64,000 nt of DNA, from NCBI GenBank assembly GCA_904393115.1, contig CAJFMX010000013.1, positions 61,310 through 125,309 of the forward strand, in the 5' to 3' direction. This DNA comes from an uncultured Clostridia bacterium. Its GTDB lineage: Bacteria > Bacillota > Clostridia > Christensenellales > UBA1750. Numbering within the stretch: the first letter of the stretch is position 1; the number at the start of each line of letters is the position of its first letter. The position numbers and the translations under genes are program-made. The notes beneath the pieces were generated by a model. That model was given only the letters and a program-made list of their open reading frames with translations, ran no database searches and had not been told where the DNA came from. This document shows positions 54,367 through 62,056 of the stretch, in pieces.

Positions 54367-55644
54367 ATGCTGGACATCAACTTGATCCGCAAGGACCCCG
54401 ACTACGTCAAGGCGCAGCTGGCCAAGCGCGAGTACGAGGTGGACTTTACCGAGCTGCTCGCCTGGGATGCGCGCCGCCGCGAGCTCATCGCGGAGAACGA
54501 GGCCGTGAAGGCCGAGCGCAACCGCATCAACAAGGAGATCCCCCGCATCAAGAAGGAAGGCGGAGACATGGCCCCGCTCATGGCCAAGATGAAGGAGATG
54601 AGCGAGAGCGTCAAGCGCATGGACGAGGAGCAGCGCGACCTCGAGGAGAAGATCGAGACCTTCGTCGCGGCCCTGCCGAACCTGCCGGCCGAGGACGTCG
54701 TTGCCGGCGGCAAGGAGAACAACCAGGTCGTCAAGGTCTTCGGCGAAAAGCCCGCCTTCCCCTTTGAGCCCAAGAACCACGTCGACCTCTGCCAGGACCT
54801 GGGCCTGATCGACTACGAGCGCGGCGTCAAGCTCGCCGGCAACGGCTACTGGCTCTACACGGACATGGGCGCGCGGCTCGAGTGGGCCCTGCTCAATTAC
54901 TTCATCACCACCCACATCAAGGACGGCTACACCTTCATGCTGCCGCCGCACATCCTCACCTATGCCTGCGGATTTGCGGCCGGCCAGTTCCCCAAGTTCG
55001 TGGACGACGTCTACCGCGTCAACGCCGGGGACGACGCCTTCCACTTCCTGCTGCCCACGGCCGAGACCGCGCTCATCAACCTCTACCGCGGCGAGATCCT
55101 CGAGGAGAAGGACCTGCCCAAGCGCATGTTTGCCTACACGCCCTGCTACCGCAGCGAGGCCGGCACCTACCGCGCCTCCGAGCGCGGCATGATCCGCGGC
55201 CACCAGTTCAACAAGGTCGAGATGTTCGGCTACACGCGCCCCGAGGACAGCGACGCCATGCTCCAGGAGCTCATCGGCAAGGCCTGCGCCCTGGTCGAGG
55301 GCCTGGGCCTGCACTACCGCCTCTCCAAGCTCGCGGCCGGCGACTGCTCCGCCTCCATGGCCACGACCTACGACATCGAGCTGTGGATTCCCAGCATGAA
55401 CGAGTACAAGGAGTGCTCCTCCGTCTCCAACGCCCGCGACTACCAGGCGCGCCGCGGCAACATCCGCTTCCGCCGCGCGGACACCAAGAAGATCGAGTAC
55501 CTGCACACGCTCAACGGCTCGGGCCTTGCGACCTCCCGCGTGATCCCCGCCATCGTCGAGCAGTTCCAGCAGGACGACGGCTCCGTGGTCGTGCCCGAGG
55601 TGTTGCGTCCGTTTCTGGGCGTGGACGTGCTCAGGAGACCCTGA
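54367..55644 (+). CDS. serS: Serine--tRNA ligase
   Basis: 425 residues. N-terminal coiled-coil arm (28-100), then class II motifs: GFAAGQFPKF, TAETALINLYRG, FAYTPCYRSEAGTYRASERG (motif 2) and NGSGLATSRVIPAIVEQFQ (motif 3). Controlled by the T-box. ATG 9 bases after GGAGG. Confidence 0.96.
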   Translation: MLDINLIRKDPDYVKAQLAKREYEVDFTELLAWDARRRELIAENEAVKAERNRINKEIPRIKKEGGDMAPLMAKMKEMSESVKRMDEEQRDLEEKIETFVAALPNLPAEDVVAGGKENNQVVKVFGEKPAFPFEPKNHVDLCQDLGLIDYERGVKLAGNGYWLYTDMGARLEWALLNYFITTHIKDGYTFMLPPHILTYACGFAAGQFPKFVDDVYRVNAGDDAFHFLLPTAETALINLYRGEILEEKDLPKRMFAYTPCYRSEAGTYRASERGMIRGHQFNKVEMFGYTRPEDSDAMLQELIGKACALVEGLGLHYRLSKLAAGDCSASMATTYDIELWIPSMNEYKECSSVSNARDYQARRGNIRFRRADTKKIEYLHTLNGSGLATSRVIPAIVEQFQQDDGSVVVPEVLRPFLGVDVLRRP

Positions 55645-55649
55645 CGCCC

Positions 55650-55689
55650 TGCGCCGCCCCTTGTTTTGCGGGGCGGCGCAAATTTTTTT
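55650..55689 (+). terminator. Terminator of serS
   Basis: TGCGCCGCCCC with CGGGGCGGCGCA, then T-run. Confidence 0.92.
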
Positions 55690-55859
55690 GGCATATAGTT
55701 ATGAAAACATATCGTTATACACGGGGTTGCAATTGGGGAACAAATGAAGAGAATGTGGACGAAGTTTGAAGATATGCGCGATTTTCAAGGGAATTTTGAG
55801 GATTGGCGGGCGCGCAACTAGTTATAAATACATAATAAATAAACGCAAAAAGATTCTTG
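55690..55859 (+). other. AT-rich spacer before the giant RNA
   Basis: No convincing gene. A 25-codon ORF (55744-55821, MKRMWTKFEDMRDF) has only a weak GGGGA site. The last 40 bases (TATAAATACATAATAAATAA) look like an UP element for the next promoter. Confidence 0.35.
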
Positions 55860-55888
55860 TTGACAAACAGCGAAAGGCATGCTATAGT
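55860..55888 (+). promoter_or_regulatory. Promoter of the giant RNA
   Basis: TTGACA, 17 bases, TATAGT, with an AT-rich stretch just upstream of the -35. Confidence 0.88.
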
Positions 55889-55894
55889 ATAGAC

Positions 55895-57211
55895 AAGAAA
55901 AAGGAAAGGGGGCGCTTCCAATGGCGAATGGAGAAAAGGCCGAGATCGCCAGCGGTAGCGTGCCGACGGCTTCCGGAAATTGACCGCGCAAGAGCCTTGA
56001 CAGCGTGTGTTTGATACGGATGCAACAGAGGGGTTGCATAAAGGGACCGGCTAAGCGGCAATTCGAAGAAGTCGTCGGACGGCGAAAAAACCGCAGGCGG
56101 CAGGCCGAGCAAAAGAGCGAGGCTGGCTGCACGACCGATCAAGAGGAAACCCTGAAATCGGAACTCTTCCGGCGAGGCCGGGATGGGCGGAAGCGCAGGG
56201 GCAGAGGCCCGGAAAACGCGCAGGACGCAGCATCCAGAAAGCCGGGAGAAACCTACAATTGAACGACACAGGCATAGCGGAAAGATCGCCGCCTCTGGCG
56301 CAGTGTCGGCAGAGACGCGGCGGAGGACCCCGAGAAACCAAACAAAAAACACGACGGGAACTCTTTTTCCATAGACCTGCTTTTTCCGAAACGCGAAGCG
56401 CAGAATTTCGGCGGGCAAAGGCAGAAACAGAGGACAGGGGCGCAGAGGCGCCAGAAAGCGATGGACCCCGGAGGAAAACGGGTACGCACGGATTCTCCGT
56501 CCACCGGCAGCCAACGGGATGGCCCCAAGACCCGAAAGTCTGCAAAGCGCGATTCCAAATCTAGCGAGAATTCGGAAATGGGAATGCGTTTCGAAGCGCA
56601 AACCCCACAGATCCGAAATCTGCATAGAACCCCAAGACGGCGGAAGCTTCGGGCGCAAAGGGCGCATGGACGCAAACCCCATAGGGAAAAGGGCGGCCGG
56701 GTGGCTGCATGGGAACAGCCCAAAGGGAACGTCCAGAATCGAAAACCGAAACCGCGCAAAACGCGCACCGCCAAAGCCAAGGGATGGAACGCTTCCCAAG
56801 AAACAGAGCCGGTTGGCACAGGGAAAGACAGGGGGAGCGGAAAACCCGAAACGCAGTTTGCTGAGGATACGCCCATGGGCTAGAGAAATACGCGCCGAAC
56901 CCGCGGAGCACGGCGCAAAAACCCCCGCCGGGATGGCGGCAGCGCTCCGCAAAAAAAGGACCTGCCTTCCGCTTCGGCAAGGCGAGACCTACAGAGATAG
57001 GTCCGATGGAAGAGGTTGTTTTTTCAAAGGGACACAAGGTCTGACGGGACCGAAGAGCGAAATGGACAGCGTCAAGCGGGCAGAGGACCGTACTCGATGT
57101 CCAGCGTGCGAAGGATGTCCCAGGATGCAAAGTCCGAGGCGCAGGAGCAGGAGAGAAACCATAAGCGCAAGAGGTTGCCCTTTCCAGCAATGGAAAAGGC
57201 AACCTTTTTTC
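55895..57211 (+). ncRNA. Putative giant structured noncoding RNA
   Basis: About 1.3 kb between a near-consensus promoter and a strong terminator, purine-rich, with no plausible ORF on the plus strand. Many local hairpins: GATGCAAC..GTTGCAT (56020-56039), CCGAAA..TTTCGG enclosing CGCGAAGCG (56386-56411), ACGGA-TTC-TCCGT, AGAC-CCGAAA-GTCT, CAGAT-CCGAA-ATCTG (56608-56622), GCGCCG..CGGCGC (56892-56916), and a GGACCT..AGGTCC junction (56958-57004). A-rich linkers and GNRA-like loops recall GOLLD, ROOL and OLE, but it is longer and no published consensus was matched. Minus-strand frames here are stop-poor only because of purine bias. Confidence 0.75.
57172..57210 (+). terminator. Terminator of the giant RNA
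   Basis: AGGTTGCC with GGCAACCT, inner TTTCC/GGAAA stem, six Ts. Confidence 0.92.
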
Positions 57212-57332
57212 TTTGCAGTTCGAAAGGATAACGAGCATTTTGTGGGAAGTCCGAAATAAAAATTGGAGGAGTTGCATTGTGCCCTATGGGCGAAATTGAA
57301 AAATCAAATATTACAATCATATACCGATGTAA
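57212..57332 (+). other. Spacer with a small ORF
   Basis: AT-rich. A TTG ORF of 19 codons (57277-57336) follows a good GGAGGA site, but has no other support. No promoter of its own is seen. Confidence 0.3.
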
Positions 57333-57361
57333 TTGACTTTATTTTGCATCTCTGCTATAAT
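57333..57361 (+). promoter_or_regulatory. Promoter of the lipoprotein transcript
   Basis: TTGACT, 17 bases, TATAAT. Confidence 0.85.
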
Positions 57362-57383
57362 GTGAACAACGGAGATGGTCCCC

Positions 57384-57410
57384 ATGAACAGAATGATATG
57401 CGCGCGCTGA
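57384..57410 (+). CDS. Possible 8-codon leader peptide
   Basis: MNRMICAR after GGAG with 9-base spacing, in a 165-base leader before the lipoprotein gene. Might be a regulatory leader; no terminator is visible between them. Confidence 0.35.
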   Translation: MNRMICAR

Positions 57411-57526
57411 GCGATCTGAAAACAGCGATGAAGTGCGGCCGTTGGGCGCGACGCCAGGGTTCGTCTGCGCGGTCCAGCGCCGCTTGTCCCGGCACGACCG
57501 AAGCGTGTACGCAAGGAGGAGAGGAC

Positions 57527-57676
57527 ATGAACAGCAAGCGGGCAAGGAGTTCCTTCATACTTGGCCTGGTTTTGGCGCTGCTGCTGACCGGCTGCGCGGC
57601 CCCCGCGCCGTCCGAAACGAGCACGCTCGTCGCCGTGAATCTGGAGACCCTGGAGGCGAGCGAGCCCTTTGCCTAA
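57527..57676 (+). CDS. Small lipoprotein
   Basis: 49 residues: signal helix FILGLVLALLLTGC (lipobox LTGC), then a short tail. AAGGAGGAG precedes the ATG. Long leader and strong promoter suggest abundant transcription. Unknown role. Confidence 0.72.
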   Translation: MNSKRARSSFILGLVLALLLTGCAAPAPSETSTLVAVNLETLEASEPFA

Positions 57677-57691
57677 AGCGGAAGCGACAGA

Positions 57692-57733
57692 AAAGCGCGC
57701 CGCCGGAAGAATTTTCTTCCGGCGGCGCGCTTT
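57692..57733. terminator. Bidirectional terminator
   Basis: 20-bp stem AAAGCGCGCCGCCGGAAGAA with its complement. Confidence 0.92.
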
Positions 57734-57748
57734 GTGCGGAGCGGCGCT

Positions 57749-58465
57749 TTAGATCGGACCGGTCAGGAGGAAGCGCATGGCGCGCACATAGCCGATGAGG
57801 AACAGCGCCGCGGCCAGGACCACCAGCCCAATGCAGGCCAGCACCCGCTTCCACGTGGGGCGCTCCCGGTACAGGCCCACGACGTAGGAGACGCAAAAGC
57901 CGCCGACCAGGCCGCCGATGTGGCCGAGGTTGTCGATGCCCGTGCTCAGGAATCCGTTGAGCAGGTTGAGCCCGATGAAGACCACCACCTGCATGCCGAA
58001 GACCTGGTCAAAGACCTGCTTATGCCGCGTGCGGAAGTAGAGCAGCGCGCCGAAGATGCCGAAGATCGCGCCCGAGGCGCCCACGGACACGGACAGCGGC
58101 TCCGACGCGGCGTAGGACAGGAGCGAGCCGAACAGCCCCGATGCGAGGTACACGAGGAGGTACCGCGCGCGGCCGAACAGGACTTCCGCGTGCGGGCCCC
58201 AGAAGTACAGGCCGATCAGGTTGGAGACGATGTGCATGAAGTTGGCGTGCAGAAAGCAGGCGGTCAGCAGGCGCCAATACTGCCCGGAGGTGATGAGCAG
58301 GTTCTCCTTTGCGCCCAGGGTGAGGATCGTCTGCCCGTAGGGCCAGCCGAGAACGTACTGCAGAACCAGCTCCACGAGGAAGACCGCGACGTTGATGCCG
58401 ATCAGGACGTAGGTGACGTAGGGACGGGAGCGGTTGAGGAAGACGCGCTGCGGGTCCTGCTGCAT
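57749..58465 (-). CDS. Rhomboid-family serine protease
   Basis: 238 residues, six to seven helices. HANFMHIVSNLIGLYFWG in helix 2, GASGAIFG with the catalytic Ser, and DNLGHIGGLVGG with the catalytic His. Intramembrane proteolysis. ATG at 58465 is 5 bases after the aminotransferase stop, so it is in that operon. Confidence 0.9.
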   Translation of the reverse strand: MQQDPQRVFLNRSRPYVTYVLIGINVAVFLVELVLQYVLGWPYGQTILTLGAKENLLITSGQYWRLLTACFLHANFMHIVSNLIGLYFWGPHAEVLFGRARYLLVYLASGLFGSLLSYAASEPLSVSVGASGAIFGIFGALLYFRTRHKQVFDQVFGMQVVVFIGLNLLNGFLSTGIDNLGHIGGLVGGFCVSYVVGLYRERPTWKRVLACIGLVVLAAALFLIGYVRAMRFLLTGPI

Positions 58466-58470
58466 GGACG

Positions 58471-59658
58471 TCACCCCTCCCGGTGCGCGCGCACAAAGAC
58501 TTCGATGCGGCGCACGGCCTCCTCGATCTTCTCGGTGGAGGTGGCGTAGGAGCAGCGGATGTGCCCCTCGCCGCTGGGGCCGAAGGCCGTGCCCGGCACG
58601 GCGGCGACCTTCTGCTCGCGCAGGAGCCGCTCGCAGAACTCGTCGCTGGTCATGCCCGTGGAGGCGATGCTGGGGAAGACGTAGAACGCGCCCAGCGGCT
58701 CAAAGCAGGGCAGGCCCATGCGGTTGAAGGCGTCCACCAGGATGCGGCGGCGGCGGTCGTAGACCTCGCGCATGTGGACGACGGAGGCGTAGTGGTTCTC
58801 CCGCCCGCTGCGCAGGGCCTCCAGCGCCGCGGCCTGGCCCTGCACGGGCGCGCACAGCGCGGTGAACTGGTGGATCTTGCACAGGAGCTTGGCAAGGGGC
58901 GCGGGCGCGCAGGCGTAGCCCATGCGCCATCCCGTCATGGCAAAGGCCTTGGAGAAGCCGTTGAGCGTGATCGTCCGCTCGAACATGCCCGGGATGGAGG
59001 CGAAGGAGACGTGCGTGCGGCCGCCGTAGGTGAGCTCGGAGTAGATCTCGTCCGAGAGGACGATGACGTTCGTGCCCTCCAGGGCGCGCGCCAGGTCCAG
59101 GAGGTCCTCCCGCTCCAGGATGGCGCCGGTGGGGTTGTTGGGGTAGGGCAGGATCAGCGCTTTGGTGCGCGGGGTGAGGCGCGAGCGGATGAGGTCGCCC
59201 GTGAGCCGGAACCCGAGGGAGGCGTCCGTCGGGACGCCCACGGCCACGCCGCCCGCCAGGCGCACGCACGGCGCGTAGGAGACGTAGGAGGGCTCGGGCA
59301 CGAGCACCTCGTCCCCCGGCTCGACGAGCGCGCGCAGCGCAAGGTCGATGCCCTCGGACGCGCCGACGGTGACGAGGATTTCGTCCGCGGGGTTGTAGGA
59401 GACGCCGCAGCGCTCCTCAAGATAGGCCGCGATCTCCCGGCGCAGCTCGATCGTGCCCCAGTTGGAGGTGTAGTGCGTCTGCCCCTGCTCGATGGAGTAG
59501 ATGGCGGATTCGCAGATGTTCCAGGGGGTGACGAAGTCCGGCTCGCCGACGCCCAGGGAGATGGCGTCCTTCATGGTGGAGACGATGTCGAAAAACTTGC
59601 GGATGCCGCTGGGCGGGATGTCCCGCACCGTGCGGTTGACGATCTGATCGTAATTCAC
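58471..59658 (-). CDS. PLP-dependent class I/II aminotransferase
   Basis: 395 residues. SLGVGEPDFVTP, YPNNPTGA, LSDEIYSELTY and NGFSKAFAMTGWRMGY with the PLP Lys. Typical alpha-class aminotransferase; partner of the Lrp regulator, overlapping it by 4 bases. Confidence 0.92.
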   Translation of the reverse strand: MNYDQIVNRTVRDIPPSGIRKFFDIVSTMKDAISLGVGEPDFVTPWNICESAIYSIEQGQTHYTSNWGTIELRREIAAYLEERCGVSYNPADEILVTVGASEGIDLALRALVEPGDEVLVPEPSYVSYAPCVRLAGGVAVGVPTDASLGFRLTGDLIRSRLTPRTKALILPYPNNPTGAILEREDLLDLARALEGTNVIVLSDEIYSELTYGGRTHVSFASIPGMFERTITLNGFSKAFAMTGWRMGYACAPAPLAKLLCKIHQFTALCAPVQGQAAALEALRSGRENHYASVVHMREVYDRRRRILVDAFNRMGLPCFEPLGAFYVFPSIASTGMTSDEFCERLLREQKVAAVPGTAFGPSGEGHIRCSYATSTEKIEEAVRRIEVFVRAHREG

Positions 59659-60152
59659 GGCGTCACCGCCAGTCTATGGTCCGCGTGCTCCTCCTCGAGG
59701 ATGACGCCGTCGACCTTGTACTTCTTGAGGACGAAGTGCGTCGCGGTGGAGAGCACGCTGTCGATGGTGGCGAGCTTCTGGGAGACGAAGTTGGCGAGCG
59801 TGCGCAGGCTCTCGGCCTGGACCTCGAGCATCAGGTCGTAGGCGCCGCTCATCAGGTACACGGCCGTGACCTCGTCAAAGCGATAGATGCGCGCGGCGAT
59901 GGCGTCAAAGCCCATGTCGCGCTGGGGCGTAACCTTGACCTCGATGACGGCCTTGACCTTCTCGATCGGGGTCTTGTCCCAGTTGACAAGGGCAGGATAG
60001 CCCACGATGACGCGTTCCTGCTCGAGCTTGTCCACGGCGGCGCGGACATCCTCCTCGCGCATGCCGAGCATGACCGCGGCCCGCTCGGGCGTGACGCGCG
60101 CGTCCTCGTACAGGAGCTCCAAGACCTTCATTTCTTCTTGGGTTAAAGACAT
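59655..60152 (-). CDS. Lrp/AsnC-family regulator
   Basis: 165 residues: N-terminal helix-turn-helix (TPERAAVMLGMREEDVRAAV) and ligand-binding RAM domain (VTAVYLMSGAYDLMLEVQ). Likely senses an amino acid and controls the adjacent aminotransferase. Confidence 0.92.
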   Translation of the reverse strand: MSLTQEEMKVLELLYEDARVTPERAAVMLGMREEDVRAAVDKLEQERVIVGYPALVNWDKTPIEKVKAVIEVKVTPQRDMGFDAIAARIYRFDEVTAVYLMSGAYDLMLEVQAESLRTLANFVSQKLATIDSVLSTATHFVLKKYKVDGVILEEEHADHRLAVTP

Positions 60153-60180
60153 GGCATTCCCTCCCTCATGGTTTGGGGTT

Positions 60181-60210
60181 AGTGTATCACCTTTCCCCCG
60201 GGCGCGTCAA
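60181..60210 (-). promoter_or_regulatory. Promoter of lrp-aminotransferase-rhomboid operon
   Basis: Minus TTGACG, 18 bases, TACACT, lying over the end of the ogt gene. Confidence 0.65.
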
Positions 60211-60753
60211 TGCGCCTGCGTCCGGGATTTCGGCTGCATTTGGGACGAGCGCGTCCCATTCCTCGGGCCAGGCCCAGCCCTCAAAGCGCAGGAGCGCGCG
60301 CTTCAGGTCCAGGCGCCCGGCAAAATAGCCGCCGGGGCCGCCGGAGGCGACGACCCGGTGGCAGGGGATGCGGATGGCCAGCGGATTGCGGCGGTTGGCC
60401 TGGCCGACGGCCTGGTAGCCCGTGGTCCCGGCAAGGCGCGCCTCCTGCGCGTAGGTGATCGTCTCGCCGAAGGGGACGGACCGCTCCACCGCCAGCCAGC
60501 AGCGGCGCTGAAAGTCCGTGCCCACAAGGTCCATCGGGCAGGCAAAGGCGCGCAGGCGCCCGGCGAAGTAGTCGCGGAACTCCTGCGCGCACTCCGGCTC
60601 GCCGGGCAGGCGCAGGAAGCGCCCGGCCGCCTCGCGCGCAAACTGGCGCGCGCCGTCGTCCAGCAGGTCCACGTGCCGGACGCCGCGCGCGGTCTCCACG
60701 ACCGTCACCGGGCCGAGGAAGGTGGAAAGCGTCGCGACCTTGCACTCGATCAT
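60187..60753 (-). CDS. ogt: Methylated-DNA--protein-cysteine methyltransferase
   Basis: 188 residues. RIPCHRVVASGGPGGYFAG has the acceptor Cys and HRV; GETITYAQEARLAG is the DNA-binding helix. Repairs O6-methylguanine by suicide transfer. Confidence 0.95.
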   Translation of the reverse strand: MIECKVATLSTFLGPVTVVETARGVRHVDLLDDGARQFAREAAGRFLRLPGEPECAQEFRDYFAGRLRAFACPMDLVGTDFQRRCWLAVERSVPFGETITYAQEARLAGTTGYQAVGQANRRNPLAIRIPCHRVVASGGPGGYFAGRLDLKRALLRFEGWAWPEEWDALVPNAAEIPDAGALTRPGER

Positions 60754-60794
60754 GGGATTCCTTCTTTCTTCTGTGCGGGGGATGTAGTTTGGGG

Positions 60795-61337
60795 TCAGGG
60801 CCGCGGGGGCCTGAGCTGCGGATACAGGGGCAGGTTGAAGTAGGGGGCGCAGTCCGGCGCGCAGCAGGCCGGCGGGCACGCGCCCTGGAGCTGCACGGGC
60901 GTCAGGCACGCCGCGTAGAGCGTGAGCATCAGGTCGAAGAACACGCACAGGCAGCCGTCCTGCATCTGCGCGTCGCACACGCAGACGTCGGCCTGGGCCA
61001 CGAACTGCGCCGGCGCGCAGGACGACGCGCGCAGCATCGCCTCGATGGGCAGGAGCACAGAGCCGAACACGCTGCGCCGCTCGCACTCGCAGCACAGGCA
61101 CAGGCACATCGGCAGGCAGAGCTGGCCGCTCAGGCAGGAGCCGCACGGCGCGGGGCGCAGGACGACGTCCTGCAGCGCGGGCGCGCCGCACAGGTGCCCG
61201 CCGTCGAACTGGAAGCAGGGCGGGATGGGCTCGCAGGTGCGCAGGCACGCGCACTGGCGGCTCAGGCGCAGGCGCACGATGTCGTGCACGCAGGGGAGCA
61301 GGTAGGTGTTGAGGCCCTTTGCGGGCGGATTCTTCAT
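60795..61337 (-). CDS. Cys-rich protein, coat-like
   Basis: 180 residues with about 24 Cys, many paired (CLCLCCEC; ACPPACCAPDC), no signal peptide. Resembles Cys-rich spore coat or metal-binding proteins; sporulation link is inference. AAAGGAGG 10 bases from ATG; TATACT at 61359-61364 on the minus strand. Confidence 0.65.
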   Translation of the reverse strand: MKNPPAKGLNTYLLPCVHDIVRLRLSRQCACLRTCEPIPPCFQFDGGHLCGAPALQDVVLRPAPCGSCLSGQLCLPMCLCLCCECERRSVFGSVLLPIEAMLRASSCAPAQFVAQADVCVCDAQMQDGCLCVFFDLMLTLYAACLTPVQLQGACPPACCAPDCAPYFNLPLYPQLRPPRP

Positions 61338-61487
61338 CGAAGAAGACCTCCTTTCCATAGTATACCGTATGACGCGGCGGCAAAAAAGTGAAAGGGGCGC
61401 GGGCCAGGCAATTTCGTATTGCATTTTTTGTTAAAAATGTGTACCATTAAGGAGGAGATTCAGACTGAACGCAACCGGAGGGATGAT

Positions 61488-61973
61488 ATGGTCGTACACG
61501 AGTTTTCGGACCGCGAGGCGCTGCGCATCGCCGCGGAAATCGAGCGCAAAGGCGAGCGGTTCTACCGCATGGCCATGGGCGTGACCCGCGGCGGCAAGGC
61601 CCATACGCTCATGGAGATGCTCCGCGCGCAGGAGGAGGCGCACGCGGCCCGGTTCGAGCAGATGCTCTCGGAGATCGAGGACGAGGGCGAAGAAGAGAGC
61701 TACGACGCGGAGGCCAACGCCTTTCTTTCCGCGGTGGCGGCCGAGGTGGTCTTCCCCGGCGGGGTTTTGGCGTCGCTGATGAACCGGCGGCTCGAGACCG
61801 TGCGCGACGTGCTGCTCTACGCCATCGGCTCGGAGAAGGACAGCCTGCTCTTTTACATGGAGATGCTCCTCAAGACCCGGAACGAGGGCTATAAGCGCAC
61901 GCTCGAGGGCATCATCGAGGAGGAGAAGAAACACCTTTCCGACCTACAGCAGCTCCTGGAGGCCACGGCATAG
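61488..61973 (+). CDS. Ferritin-like (rubrerythrin-type) domain protein
   Basis: 161 residues, four-helix bundle with carboxylate/His diiron pairs: AEIERKGERFYRMA, RAQEEAHAARFEQM, EKDSLLFYMEML and EEEKKHLSDL. Oxidative-stress or iron role. CCGGAGGG ahead of ATG. Confidence 0.88.
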   Translation: MVVHEFSDREALRIAAEIERKGERFYRMAMGVTRGGKAHTLMEMLRAQEEAHAARFEQMLSEIEDEGEEESYDAEANAFLSAVAAEVVFPGGVLASLMNRRLETVRDVLLYAIGSEKDSLLFYMEMLLKTRNEGYKRTLEGIIEEEKKHLSDLQQLLEATA

Positions 61974-62056
61974 CCGCACCGGCATAGCCGCCCCCGCCCC
62001 AGGGCGAATTCCGCGTTTTCTTTCGGCAAGAGAATCGACAAAGGAGGAGAGTTCCC

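Noticed and set aside
55882..56952. Long minus-strand reading frame of 356 codons across the giant RNA
   Set aside because: Rich in Phe, Leu, Ser, Arg, Pro with no domain, no ribosome site, and produced by purine bias on the other strand.
55895..57211. Group II intron, tmRNA or RNase P RNA
   Set aside because: No domain V sequence, no tag-peptide coding stretch, and no conserved RNase P blocks were found.
56519..57259. Plus-strand reading frame of 246 codons
   Set aside because: Composition is Lys/Arg/Gly/Pro with no motif; it runs through the terminator hairpin, which a real gene would not do.
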